Below, piece by piece: positions 50,829 through 58,855 of a DNA stretch of 64,000 nt (position 1 is its first letter; each line of letters starts with the position of its first letter). The stretch is from Deltaproteobacteria bacterium (GTDB lineage: Bacteria; Desulfobacterota; GWC2-55-46). A program made the position numbers and the translations under genes. Under the pieces are notes generated by a model. The model was not told the origin of the DNA. It made no database searches and saw nothing but the letters and a program-made list of their open reading frames with translations. The stretch lies in contig JACOUO010000007.1 in NCBI GenBank assembly GCA_016177845.1, positions 82,332 through 146,331 of the forward strand. Reading direction: 5' to 3'.

Positions 50829-50852
50829 AAAAATCCAATCCCCAAAAATTCC

Positions 50853-51593
50853 ATGCGCAATATAAAGCTTCTTGTAGAATATGAAGGCACAAACTATTCA
50901 GGCTGGCAGGTCCAGACTGGCTTTCCAACGATACAGGGGACTTTGATAAAGGCAGTCAGCGAGCTTACATGCACAGAAACGCATGTAAACGGAGCATCGC
51001 GAACTGATGCGGGAGTCCATGCCTATTGGCAGGTGGCTAACTTCCTTACGGAGGCGCGCATCCCCTTGGTTGGCATAAGGAACGGCCTCAATACAAAACT
51101 GCCTAAAGATATTTCAATAAGGGATGTCTCCGAAGCCCCTCTTGAATTTGACCCGAGGCGGCAATCAAAGGAGAAGACCTATATTTATAAGGTCTTGAAC
51201 AGGCCGTATGCGTCTGCCCTCCTGAGGAATTTCTCATGGCATGTTTTTAAACCCCTTGATGTCCAGCTTATGAGGCAGGGCGCGGCGCACATGATTGGCG
51301 AGAAGGACTACTCTTCATTCAGGGCCGCTGATTCTGATGTTAATCATTCGATAAGGGAAGTGCTGTCAATAAATATCACTGAGAAGGAAGAGCCGGGGCT
51401 TATTGAATTCGAGGTAAGGGGAACGGCATTTCTGCGGCATATGGTCAGGATAATGGTAGGCACGCTCGTTGCCGTTGGAAAGGGCAAGATAAAGCCCGAC
51501 GATGTGCATGGGATTATTGAGTCAAAGGACAGGACTGCTGCTGCAATGACCGCCCCTCCTCAGGGGTTGTGCCTGATGAAGATAGAGTATTGA
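50853..51593 (+). CDS. truA: tRNA pseudouridine(38-40) synthase TruA
   Basis: TruA isomerises uridines 38-40 in the tRNA anticodon stem-loop. The 246-residue protein shows VEYEGTNYSGWQVQ, the catalytic-Asp motif GASRTDAGVHA (about residues 48-58), FDPRRQSKEKTYIYKV, KDYSSFRA and FLRHMVRIMVGTLVAVG. It follows the asd terminator and ends at a further hairpin. No ribosome-binding site stands out before ATG 50853. Confidence 0.95.
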   Translation: MRNIKLLVEYEGTNYSGWQVQTGFPTIQGTLIKAVSELTCTETHVNGASRTDAGVHAYWQVANFLTEARIPLVGIRNGLNTKLPKDISIRDVSEAPLEFDPRRQSKEKTYIYKVLNRPYASALLRNFSWHVFKPLDVQLMRQGAAHMIGEKDYSSFRAADSDVNHSIREVLSINITEKEEPGLIEFEVRGTAFLRHMVRIMVGTLVAVGKGKIKPDDVHGIIESKDRTAAAMTAPPQGLCLMKIEY

Positions 51594-51602
51594 ATGTGTG
51601 AT

Positions 51603-51641
51603 CCTTTCCCCTCCAATCAAGGGGAAAGGGATAGGTTTTTA
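51603..51641 (+). terminator. Terminator-like hairpin after truA
   Basis: Stem CTTTCCCC/GGGGAAAG (51604-51611 with 51621-51628) and a T5 tract at 51636-51640, eight bases after the stem. Confidence 0.6.
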
Positions 51642-51679
51642 TTGTATGGCGGGCTGTGCCCACCAACTGTGCTTTTCTA

Positions 51680-51776
51680 CTTTTGCGAACAGCGGGTTCG
51701 CTCCTCGGGGCATTGGACTCCCGGCTATCAAGTCCGTTCGCTAATAGATACTGATACCCGCTCCCTTCCTCTCCTT
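51680..51776 (+). repeat. Repeat with GCGAAC-N5-GTTCGC hairpin, copy 1
   Basis: The first ~33 bases, around the hairpin GCGAAC-agcgg-GTTCGC, recur exactly at 63730 and at 63967. The following portion (GTTCGCTAATAGATACTGAT and a CTTCCTCTCC end) recurs at about 63770-63808. The centre differs between copies. Non-coding. Confidence 0.75.
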
Positions 51777-51884
51777 TATGCTCTCTGCGCAATGCCCCTT
51801 GGTGTGGTGTTTAAAAACAAAACTAGATACAAAATAAAAAAAACCTCTCTTGATGGGAGGGGATAAAAGGGGAGGGTGAAGATA

Positions 51885-52104
51885 TTTTTAAATCCCTCAC
51901 CCCTGCCCTCTCCATAGAAAATCAACGGACACCCCTAATTAACCGTCATTCCCGAATGTCTCTATCGGGAATCTACTTTTAAAAATACTGGGATTCCCGC
52001 TTTCGCGGGAATGACAATAACTAAACCTGTCATCGCGGGCAGAGCGAAGCAATCTGGTCTTATCCCCCTCACCCCTGCCCTCTCCCACAAGGGGGAGAGG
52101 GGGT
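51885..52104 (+). repeat. Mosaic of REP-like units before ubiV
   Basis: In order: a partial CCTCACCCCTGCCCTCTCC unit; ATTCCCGA-N9-TCGGGAAT (51948-51972); ATTCCCGC-tttc-GCGGGAAT (51993-52012); a CATCGCGGGCAGAGCGAAGC unit (52030-52056); and a CCCTCTCCC inverted repeat (about 52065-52104). With the hairpin repeat upstream, these explain nearly all of the 581-base gap 51594-52174. No gene is evident there. Confidence 0.75.
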
Positions 52105-52174
52105 TAAAAATTAGACTTGTTTTTAAATACCTGCTGTTGCATACTTTATAGTTAAAAAATAGAAGGATTTTTCG

Positions 52175-53068
52175 ATGGAATTGACTTTAGGGCCTATTCT
52201 CTTCGAGTGGAAGAGAGATGAGCTTTTGAAGTTTTATGATGATGTCGCAGGAATGGACCTTGATAGGGTCTATATCGGCGAGGTCATCTGTACGAAAAAG
52301 CTTGCCTTTAGCTCAGACGACATTCAAAATATCGCAAAAAGGCTTGAAAATTCGGGCAAAAAGGTGACGCTTTCCACCCTTGCCGTGGTCTCGAATGAAA
52401 ATGAGCTTGATTTTACGCGCAGGCTTATCTCATTGCCCTATTCCATTGAAGCAAATGACATGTGCGTCTTTAACATGGTAGATACCTCAGAGAGGGAGGT
52501 CTTTGCCGGCCCGCACATCACCTCATATAATGTGCCTTCAATAGAGTTTCTTAAGGGCGTAGGCGTCAAGAGAGTAACCTTTCCGGTCGAGCTTCCAAGG
52601 GACGCGGTGGCGTACAATATCAAAAATACGGGTATAGAGGGTGAAGTCTTCTCGCATGGGAAAGTGCCTCTGGCGTTCTCGTGGCGGTGCTACACATCGA
52701 GGGCTTTTGGCCTCAATAAGACAGGGTGCAGACATCACTGCGCAAAGTACCCTGACGGCATGGAGCTTAAATCCATGAATAATGAGCCTGTTTTTACCAT
52801 AAACGGCACTTCGATATTAAGCGCTGATATCTATACCCTTGTAGAGTTTGTGGAAGATTTGAAGGAAATCGGGGTAAAGGCGTTAAGGATATCCCCGCAG
52901 TGTAAAAACACGGCTGAAGTGGTAAGCATATTCAGAAGGCGCATCAACGGAGAACTTGGGCCGAAAGAAGGGCTTGAGGAACTGAAAAAACTTGGAGGCT
53001 CTTTCTGCAACGGCTGGTATGCAGGCGGTGCAGGGAAAGACTATATAGAAAAGGTGCTTCAATTTTAG
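52175..53068 (+). CDS. ubiV: UbiV-type U32 family protein (O2-independent quinone hydroxylation)
   Basis: UbiU and UbiV form a complex that hydroxylates ubiquinone precursors without O2. This 297-residue protein has the UbiV length and four cysteines matching the [4Fe-4S] ligands. They are Cys39 in YIGEVICTKK, then Cys172, Cys185 and Cys189 in RCYTSRAFGLNKTGCRHHC; the +13 and +4 spacing equals that of E. coli UbiV. LGPILFEW at the start and the conserved final FCNGWYAGGAG also fit. No UbiU is in the window. The downstream genes (ubiB, ubiE, ubiT-like) support a quinone role. The quinone could be ubiquinone or the methyl-plastoquinone reported from Nitrospirota. Confidence 0.85.
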   Translation: MELTLGPILFEWKRDELLKFYDDVAGMDLDRVYIGEVICTKKLAFSSDDIQNIAKRLENSGKKVTLSTLAVVSNENELDFTRRLISLPYSIEANDMCVFNMVDTSEREVFAGPHITSYNVPSIEFLKGVGVKRVTFPVELPRDAVAYNIKNTGIEGEVFSHGKVPLAFSWRCYTSRAFGLNKTGCRHHCAKYPDGMELKSMNNEPVFTINGTSILSADIYTLVEFVEDLKEIGVKALRISPQCKNTAEVVSIFRRRINGELGPKEGLEELKKLGGSFCNGWYAGGAGKDYIEKVLQF

Positions 53069-53119
53069 TAAAGGGGAGAACACTCCCAAAGAAAAAACCT
53101 CAAAATAAAGGAGGTATTT

Positions 53120-53527
53120 ATGGCTGATTTACTCGATAAGGCGATACTCATTGGAATAGGGCTTGAAAAGAAGGCAAAGGAAGTGCTTGATGAGCTCCAG
53201 CAGGCAGGCAAAAATACCGCGGCGGCTGGCGCGGCACCCGAAGGCGGCACAGCAGAGCCTATTTCCGCCAAGCAGATGATAGAGAACAAGGTTGTAGAGG
53301 ACGGGGTAAAGGCATTAAAAGAGTTCCTTCTCCTTGTCAAGGCAGGAAAAGAAAAGATCGAAAAGGATGTCTCGGCCTCATCTGAGAAGGTGATGGAAAA
53401 ACTCCATATGCCTACCCAGAGCGACATCGACATTGTAAAAGAGATGGCAAGGATTGCCAGGGAAAAAGTGGATAAACTCGAAAAAAGGGTAGCTGAGCTT
53501 GAAGCAAAGCTTGGAAAGGCTGAATAG
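53120..53527 (+). CDS. Phasin-like coiled-coil protein
   Basis: This 135-residue Ala/Lys/Glu-rich protein has an N-terminal helix (MADLLDKAILIGIGLEKKAKEVLDEL), a low-complexity Ala/Gly linker (about residues 33-48) and a long C-terminal coiled coil (about 75-133). The pattern is that of PhaF/phasin-family proteins, often found beside ubiB. It may be an accessory or scaffold for lipid-soluble quinone precursors. A strong AAAGGAGG site precedes ATG 53120. ubiB starts five bases after its stop. Confidence 0.7.
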   Translation: MADLLDKAILIGIGLEKKAKEVLDELQQAGKNTAAAGAAPEGGTAEPISAKQMIENKVVEDGVKALKEFLLLVKAGKEKIEKDVSASSEKVMEKLHMPTQSDIDIVKEMARIAREKVDKLEKRVAELEAKLGKAE

Positions 53528-53532
53528 TTTTT

Positions 53533-55203
53533 TTGGCACAGACATATAAAAATTTACGCCGTCTCAATGAGATAGTCGTTATCCTGATAAAGTACGGCTT
53601 TGGCAGCCTTGCGAAAGAGCTGCATATACTGCCGGCGTTTATCGCGGGGCTTGAGCGGCTTTTCGTATCCAAGAAAAGGCTTGAGGGCCTGAGCACTCCG
53701 GAGAGGATAAGGCTCATGCTTGAGGAGCTTGGCCCGACTTACATAAAGCTCGGCCAGATTGCCTCGACAAGGGCTGACCTCCTGCCTCCTGACTGGATCA
53801 ATGAGTTCAAAAAACTTCAGGACATGGTCCCGCCGGTTTCCTTTGAAGAGGTCAGGAAGGTAGTCGAGAATTCCTTAAAAGGCCCGATATCTTCAAAGTT
53901 CGCATTTTTTGATACTACGCCGATTGCCTCTGCCTCCATTGCTCAGGTGCATTACGCCGAGCTTCTTGACGGCACAAAGGTAGCGGTAAAGGTAAAGAGG
54001 CCGGGAATCGCCAAAATCATCGAGTCCGATATATCGGTGATGTACACCATTGCTGGGCTCCTTGATAAGTATGTGCCTGCTTCACGCCGCTACAGGCCAA
54101 AGGATGTAGTGGATGAGTTCGCAAGGATAATAAACAGCGAGCAGGACCTGTCCATTGAAGGCGTCAACGCCAACAGATTCTACGGCATGTTCAAGGGCGA
54201 CCCAATAATCCAGATACCAAAGGTATATTGGGACTATACGACAGAAGACCTCCTTACAATGGAGAGGATAAGCGGCACTCCCATTGATGAGGTCGAGACC
54301 CTTATGAATAAGGGCGTTGACATAAAAAAAGCCGCCATACAGGGCATCGAGATATTTTTCAAGCAGGTATTTGAGCATGGCATATTCCACGCGGACCTGC
54401 ACCCGGGAAATATTTTTATAAGGGATGACGGTGTAATAATATACCTTGATTTCGGCATCATCGGGCGCATTGACCGGGATTTGCGGAAGTATCTCGCAAG
54501 CATGCTCTTCCACCTTATCAGGGGCGATTATTACAGGATGGCCGCTGTGCACAGGGATATGGGGCTCATAGGCGATGAGGTAAACCTCCATGAGTTCGAG
54601 GAGGCCTTAAGAGATATCTCCGAGCCGATATTCGGAAGGACGCTTGAGCAGATAAATATCTCAGGGCTTCTGATGAAGCTCATACAGACGGCAAGGCGTT
54701 TCAACATGACGCTTCAGCCGAACCTCCTTCTCCTACAGAAATCAATGGTCATCATAGAAGGGGTAGGCAGGCAGTTGTATCCTGATGTGAATATGTGGGA
54801 GGTCGCGAAGCCCCTCATCTATAAGTGGATGATAAGGGAGAAGCTCTCTCCCAAGGCCGTTGCCAAAAAAGGCAGGCTCAAGGTTGAGGAATTGATTGGG
54901 GCGGCAAGTGAACTTCCCCTGCAGATGAACAGCATCCTTGGAAAAGCCATAAAGGATGAATTCAAGATAGGTTTTGTCCATCACAGGCTTGAGACAGTAT
55001 CAAATGAGCTTGAGACCGCTGGCAGAAGAATAGGCGGAGGACTGATTGTAGCCTCTGTCGTTTTAGCCTCATCTCTGATTGCGGTATTTTCCAAAGGAGA
55101 GACTATTACCTTCCTTGGTCTTCCTGTATTGAGTGATGCAGGTTTCGTGATTGCCATAGCGCTCGGCTATAAATTCTTCTCAGCAGGCAAAAAGCAGGAA
55201 TAA
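53533..55203 (+). CDS. ubiB: UbiB/ADCK family atypical kinase (ATPase)
   Basis: UbiB-family protein-kinase-like ATPases support quinone biosynthesis in the membrane. The 556-residue protein has the KxGQ motif IKLGQIASTRADLLPP, the AxxxQ-type SASIAQVHYAELLDGTKVAVKV, catalytic HADLHPGNIFI and metal-binding LDFGIIGR. Two C-terminal membrane helices end the protein (GLIVASVVLASSLIAVF and AGFVIAIALGYKFF). The start is TTG 53533, five bases after the phasin stop, with no good ribosome-binding site of its own, so translational coupling is likely. Confidence 0.93.
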   Translation: MAQTYKNLRRLNEIVVILIKYGFGSLAKELHILPAFIAGLERLFVSKKRLEGLSTPERIRLMLEELGPTYIKLGQIASTRADLLPPDWINEFKKLQDMVPPVSFEEVRKVVENSLKGPISSKFAFFDTTPIASASIAQVHYAELLDGTKVAVKVKRPGIAKIIESDISVMYTIAGLLDKYVPASRRYRPKDVVDEFARIINSEQDLSIEGVNANRFYGMFKGDPIIQIPKVYWDYTTEDLLTMERISGTPIDEVETLMNKGVDIKKAAIQGIEIFFKQVFEHGIFHADLHPGNIFIRDDGVIIYLDFGIIGRIDRDLRKYLASMLFHLIRGDYYRMAAVHRDMGLIGDEVNLHEFEEALRDISEPIFGRTLEQINISGLLMKLIQTARRFNMTLQPNLLLLQKSMVIIEGVGRQLYPDVNMWEVAKPLIYKWMIREKLSPKAVAKKGRLKVEELIGAASELPLQMNSILGKAIKDEFKIGFVHHRLETVSNELETAGRRIGGGLIVASVVLASSLIAVFSKGETITFLGLPVLSDAGFVIAIALGYKFFSAGKKQE

Positions 55204-55208
55204 AACAG

Positions 55209-55706
55209 TTGAAGATATACAGGGCCATTAAAAAAGTGAAAAAACAGATTGTTAATACCATAAAAAACCCTGATGAGTATGAGAAGGTAAAGCTTATCGG
55301 CGTCATACAGTGCGACTTCGCAAGGGAGCGCTGCAGCGGCTTCGGGTGTATGAACTCATTTACCCAAAGGATTGACGCTTTTACAAAATACCCGAAAGAC
55401 TCAGGCATAATGATAGTGCCTTTCAATTGCGGCGGCTGCCCCGGCAGGCGCATCAGCAGGGTTGCCGTAAACCTTGTAAAAAGGGCAAAGAAAAAGGCTG
55501 ATATTGACAAGGACGAGATAGTAATACACCTTGCCTCATGCATGGTGACTGACAACGGCCATTACCCGCCCTGTCCGCACATAGATTATATTGAAGAGAT
55601 ATTGCGGCGCAAGGGTCTTAAGGTCAAAAGAGGAAGTTATAAGAGCAAGACCGCCTCAAAGAGAAGGGATGAAGGGCTTTACGAGCAGTTTGACTGGGAC
55701 GAATGA
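55209..55706 (+). CDS. CGGC-domain protein
   Basis: This 165-residue protein carries a CGGC domain (DUF1847-like, predicted metal/redox binding): VIQCDFARERCSGFGCMNSF, IVPFNCGGCPGRRISRV, IHLASCMVTDNGHYPPCPHIDYIEEI. Eight or so conserved cysteines suggest metal or Fe-S binding. The start is TTG 55209, about ten bases after AGGA. It lies between ubiB and ubiE in a quinone cluster. No published function for such a role is known to me, so a link to the quinone pathway is only contextual. Confidence 0.85.
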   Translation: MKIYRAIKKVKKQIVNTIKNPDEYEKVKLIGVIQCDFARERCSGFGCMNSFTQRIDAFTKYPKDSGIMIVPFNCGGCPGRRISRVAVNLVKRAKKKADIDKDEIVIHLASCMVTDNGHYPPCPHIDYIEEILRRKGLKVKRGSYKSKTASKRRDEGLYEQFDWDE

Positions 55707-55744
55707 TAATTTAAGCTTTCCATATTAAAAAAGAGAGAACCCCT

Positions 55745-56491
55745 ATGAGCGATAAAATGATCTATTTCGGGAACCAGCTTGTGCCCGAAGATGAACGGCA
55801 GAAAAAGGTCAATGAGGTCTTTGACTCGGTAGCCGAGAAGTACGACTTCATGAACGACCTTATGAGCATGGGCACGCACCGCATCTGGAAGCGGCTCATA
55901 GCAAAGGAGACAGGGCTTAAGCCAAATGAATCCGCCCTCGATGTGGCGGGAGGTACGGCTGACATCTCCATGCTTATGGCTGAGAGGGTAGGGGAAGGCG
56001 GCAATGTAGTTGTCTTTGACATAAACAGGGAGATGCTCAAGGTCGGCAGGGACAAGTGCGTAGACAGGGGCTTTCTGAAAAATATCAGGTTTGTGCAGGG
56101 CAATGCGGAAGATATTGCCTTTGAGGATAATACATTCCATGCAGCAACAGTGGGCTTCGGTATCAGGAATGTAACCCGTCTTGACAAGGCGTTTGCTGAG
56201 ATGACAAGGGTGGTAAAGCCGGGCGGAAAGGTGATATGCCTTGAGTTCTCTCACCCTGAAAGCGCCATATTCAGTAAGATTTATGACTTCTATTCATTCA
56301 ATGTAATACCCAAGATAGGCGAGATGATAACCGGCAACAGGGGCGCTTACGAATACCTGCCTGAATCAATAAGGAAGTTTCCTCCGCAGGAGCAGTTGAA
56401 AAAGATAATGGAGGACGCTGGGCTTTATAAGGTCAAATATTATAACCTCTTCAACGGCGTAGCCGCTGTACACATAGGGGTGAAGGTATGA
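55745..56491 (+). CDS. ubiE: UbiE/MenG quinone C-methyltransferase
   Basis: This 248-residue SAM methyltransferase methylates the ring of demethylmenaquinone or a ubiquinone precursor. It shows VNEVFDSVAEKYDFMNDLMSMGTHRIWKR, SAM motif ALDVAGGTADISM, GNAEDIAFEDNTFHAATVGFGIRNV and CLEFSHPESAIFSKIYDFYSFNVIPKIGEMI, all hallmark UbiE/COQ5 segments. The final residues overlap the next gene by four bases (ATGA). Position after ubiV and ubiB suggests a high-potential quinone, but menaquinone cannot be excluded. Confidence 0.94.
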   Translation: MSDKMIYFGNQLVPEDERQKKVNEVFDSVAEKYDFMNDLMSMGTHRIWKRLIAKETGLKPNESALDVAGGTADISMLMAERVGEGGNVVVFDINREMLKVGRDKCVDRGFLKNIRFVQGNAEDIAFEDNTFHAATVGFGIRNVTRLDKAFAEMTRVVKPGGKVICLEFSHPESAIFSKIYDFYSFNVIPKIGEMITGNRGAYEYLPESIRKFPPQEQLKKIMEDAGLYKVKYYNLFNGVAAVHIGVKV

Positions 56492-56916
56492 GCACGAATA
56501 AGGAAGTCCTTAAAAGTAAGCTCAAAGGCCAGCTCCTGAGAGGCGTGAAGCTCCCTTTAAAGGCAATGCCCCTGTGGATGGAGGCTATCGGGGTCGGTGT
56601 TTTTATCTCCCAGATAGTTGAGAAGAACCCGAGATTTAAGGAGAGGCTTAAGGAAATAGACGATAAGGTCTTTCTCTTTGAGGCAAAGGATATTAAAAAG
56701 AGCTTTTTTCTTTATATAAAGGATAAGAATGTCCAGATAGTGCCGCACATGGCCCGCGTGCCTGATGTGACCATGCGGGGAACGGTAAATGTGCTTGTGG
56801 ATGTGCTGATAGGGAAAGAAGACCCTGATACGGTCTTTTTCTCAAGGAAGCTTGAGATAAGCGGAGATACGGCTACCGCCATTCACTTCAAGAATATTTT
56901 GGCGGCGTTGGAATAG
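56488..56916 (+). CDS. UbiT-like SCP2 lipid-binding protein
   Basis: This 142-residue SCP2-domain protein resembles UbiT, the lipid-binding factor that replaces UbiJ in O2-independent ubiquinone synthesis. Features are an N-terminal LKGQLLRGVKLPLKAMPLWM, MRGTVNVLVDVLIGKEDPDTVFFSRKLEISGDTATAIHFKNIL, where DPDTxFFxRxLxIxGDTxxxxxxKN is close to the UbiT signature. It overlaps ubiE, so the two are probably made together. With ubiV four genes upstream it gives the anaerobic quinone-synthesis signature. Confidence 0.82.
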   Translation: MSTNKEVLKSKLKGQLLRGVKLPLKAMPLWMEAIGVGVFISQIVEKNPRFKERLKEIDDKVFLFEAKDIKKSFFLYIKDKNVQIVPHMARVPDVTMRGTVNVLVDVLIGKEDPDTVFFSRKLEISGDTATAIHFKNILAALE

Positions 56917-56956
56917 AATTTTGGGGTTCAGGTCTGAGACCTGAACCCACAGAGAT

Positions 56957-57166
56957 TTAAGCCTTCTTTAAAAAACAGGTCTTTAGCACAAGGGTGCTCT
57001 TTCCTTCACGGCATTCGACTTCTTCGTTTTTAGAAGTGAGATGGATGCTCTTAAAGACCTTTCCTCTTTTAAGGGTAATTGAAGAGCCTTTTACCTTTAA
57101 ATCCTTTATTACCTGCACTGAATCCCCTTCATTGAGGATTGTCCCGTTGCTGTCTTTTACTTCCAT
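56957..57166 (-). CDS. YjdM/PhnA C-terminal-domain protein
   Basis: This 69-residue protein matches the C-terminal domain of YjdM (PhnA protein family): VKDSNGTILNEGDSVQVIKDLKVKGSSITLKRGKVFKSIHL and TLVLKTCFLKKA. The N-terminal zinc ribbon of the usual ~110-residue protein is missing. ATG 57166, six bases after AAAGG, is preferred over GTG 57172. Function is unknown; it is not a phosphonoacetate hydrolase. It lies opposite the quinone cluster. Confidence 0.85.
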   Translation of the reverse strand: MEVKDSNGTILNEGDSVQVIKDLKVKGSSITLKRGKVFKSIHLTSKNEEVECREGKSTLVLKTCFLKKA

Positions 57167-57229
57167 AATCACCTTTCCTGATAATTTTCTTTTTGTGGGC
57201 GGCCTATAAGCCTTGAGCCAGCAAAGCCC

Positions 57230-57640
57230 CTATTCAAACACAATTTCCTTGATATTGGTTGCCATTATCCTGTAAGTCCCGAAGTTGGTCATGCCCAAAA
57301 ACCTTTCGTCACTGTCAAAGCTTACCGCAACCACATCCCCGTTCTTCAGCGTTATCTGAAAATCCTTTTTATTATTGGTGCCGCTGCCTGTTGCAGTTAC
57401 TTTCTTAATCTTTTCAAAGGATATGGTCACTGTTCCTTTGCCCCTTGTTCCGGTAAAGAAGATGTTGCCTTCCCAGCTTGCGTGCGAGAGCCTGGTGGTT
57501 ATGTCCTGGTCATCCCTTACAGTTGCCTTGAAATCGATTTCAGGGGTCGGCACCTCAGGCCCAGGGGTTTTTCCCATGCCTACCAGCATTACCCAGAAAA
57601 AGAGAGCGGACATTATCAACATGGATCTTCTGATTAACAT
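57230..57640 (-). CDS. Exported protein of unknown function
   Basis: This 136-residue protein starts with a hydrophobic signal segment (SMLIMSALFFWVMLVGMG) followed by a Pro/Glu-rich stretch. A compact beta-rich domain ends it, with TTRLSHASWEGNIFFTGTRGKGTVTISFEKIKKV and NGDVVAVSFDSDERFLG. The pattern suggests a periplasmic or membrane-anchored beta-sandwich, but I recognise no family. It is 64 bases upstream of the YjdM-like gene on the same strand. Confidence 0.65.
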   Translation of the reverse strand: MLIRRSMLIMSALFFWVMLVGMGKTPGPEVPTPEIDFKATVRDDQDITTRLSHASWEGNIFFTGTRGKGTVTISFEKIKKVTATGSGTNNKKDFQITLKNGDVVAVSFDSDERFLGMTNFGTYRIMATNIKEIVFE

Positions 57641-57738
57641 TAACGGACCTCCCGAGCAACTTTGGTTTTTCTAATTATTGCAATCAGTTCGGTGAAAAGT
57701 CAAGAGATTATGGAATTGCCCCTAATATCATGTAATTA

Positions 57739-57768
57739 TTGACAAAAGTGTAACAATTGGAATATACT
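57739..57768 (+). promoter_or_regulatory. Promoter immediately before the DUF2007-like gene
   Basis: -35 TTGACA (57739-57744), 18-base spacer and -10 TATACT (57763-57768). The expected transcription start (near 57775) is about five bases from ATG 57780, implying a leaderless or very short-leader mRNA. Confidence 0.6.
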
Positions 57769-57779
57769 CAAGTTTACTT

Positions 57780-58040
57780 ATGGCCACGAGAATCCACTTC
57801 ATTGATCTATATTCTTTTTATAATGAGCTTGACGCAAGCGTAATCGAGACTCTTATGGAGGATTACCACATAACCTGCTCCATCAGGACGCTTGGCAAGG
57901 TGCGTTTTCCAACAGACATCGAAAATTATCAGGAAAAGCGCATAGCTGTTGAGGAAGAAAAGATAGAGAGCGCAAAGAAGATAATAATTGACGCTATTAA
58001 AAACGGAGTGATTTCCAGGGAGGGGAAGTTCAGGGCATAA
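57780..58040 (+). CDS. Small DUF2007-like protein
   Basis: This 86-residue protein has the layout of DUF2007 (PII-fold-like signal proteins). It starts with FIDLYSFYNELDASVIETLMEDYHITCSIRTLG, a loop with the YQEKRIAVEEEKIESAKKII segment, and a C-terminal helix. No ribosome-binding site is seen before ATG 57780, which agrees with the promoter placed just upstream. Role unknown. Confidence 0.65.
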   Translation: MATRIHFIDLYSFYNELDASVIETLMEDYHITCSIRTLGKVRFPTDIENYQEKRIAVEEEKIESAKKIIIDAIKNGVISREGKFRA

Positions 58041-58108
58041 GCTATCCAAGTACCTCTTGTTTCTTCTGTAAATCAGGTTTTCTGGTATATAGACCTAAAA
58101 TCCTCTCT

Positions 58109-58828
58109 GTGAATGAACTTCTTGAAAAAATAAAGGAACGGCTTAAAAGTTCCCGTTCTCCCGTAATCCTTACGGGTGCAGGCATCTCTGCGGAAAGCGG
58201 GGTGCCTACATTCCGCGGCCCGGGCGGCCTCTGGAGGGATTTCAAGCCTGAAGAGCTTGCTACCCCCACAGCCTTTGAGAAAGACCCGAGGCTTGTCTGG
58301 GAATGGTATGACTGGAGAAGGTCGATAATCGCCGGAATCAAGCCGAACCCCGCGCACTATGCCCTTGCGGAGCTTGAAGGCAGGTGCAGTAATTTTACCC
58401 TCATAACGCAGAATGTGGACGGGCTCCACAGGCTTGCGGGGAGTAAAAAGGTTTTGGAACTGCACGGCTCAATATGGCGCGTGCGGTGCATTGAATGCGC
58501 AAAGTTAAGTGAAAACAGGGATGTGCCGATAAAGATACTGCCCCTCTGTGAATGTGGAGGGATTTTAAGGCCTGATGTTGTCTGGTTCGGCGAGATGCTT
58601 GATGAAAACATTTTGAATCAGGCATTTGAGGCTTCAAAGAGGGCGGATTTCATGCTTGTTGTCGGGACTTCAGGCATTGTGCAGCCTGCGGCCTCCCTCG
58701 CCTCAACCGGGAGGAGGGCAGGGGCGTTTATGGTTGAAATAAACCCTGAGCCGACCCCCTTATCAGGGATAATGGACGCAAGGTTTACGGAAAAGGCAGG
58801 AGATGTGCTGCCAATGCTTATAAGGTAA
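58109..58828 (+). CDS. Sirtuin NAD-dependent protein deacylase (SIRT5-like class III)
   Basis: This 239-residue CobB-type sirtuin removes acyl groups from lysines using NAD. It has VILTGAGISAESGVPTFRGPGGLW, ITQNVDGLHRLAG, the catalytic His in ELHGSIWRVRC, four zinc cysteines (CIEC, CEC), RPDVVWFGEML and VGTSGIVQPAASL. The YxxR pair in EWYDWRR matches the Tyr/Arg that give SIRT5-like class III enzymes preference for succinyl or other acidic acyl groups. The start is GTG 58109. It lies 68 bases after the DUF2007-like gene. Confidence 0.94.
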   Translation: MNELLEKIKERLKSSRSPVILTGAGISAESGVPTFRGPGGLWRDFKPEELATPTAFEKDPRLVWEWYDWRRSIIAGIKPNPAHYALAELEGRCSNFTLITQNVDGLHRLAGSKKVLELHGSIWRVRCIECAKLSENRDVPIKILPLCECGGILRPDVVWFGEMLDENILNQAFEASKRADFMLVVGTSGIVQPAASLASTGRRAGAFMVEINPEPTPLSGIMDARFTEKAGDVLPMLIR

Positions 58829-58855
58829 AAAGTTTTGCTTTCCACACCGTAGTTA

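Noticed and set aside
51594..51866. Plus-strand 90-codon frame after truA
   Set aside because: It runs through a terminator and dispersed repeats and encodes no recognisable protein.
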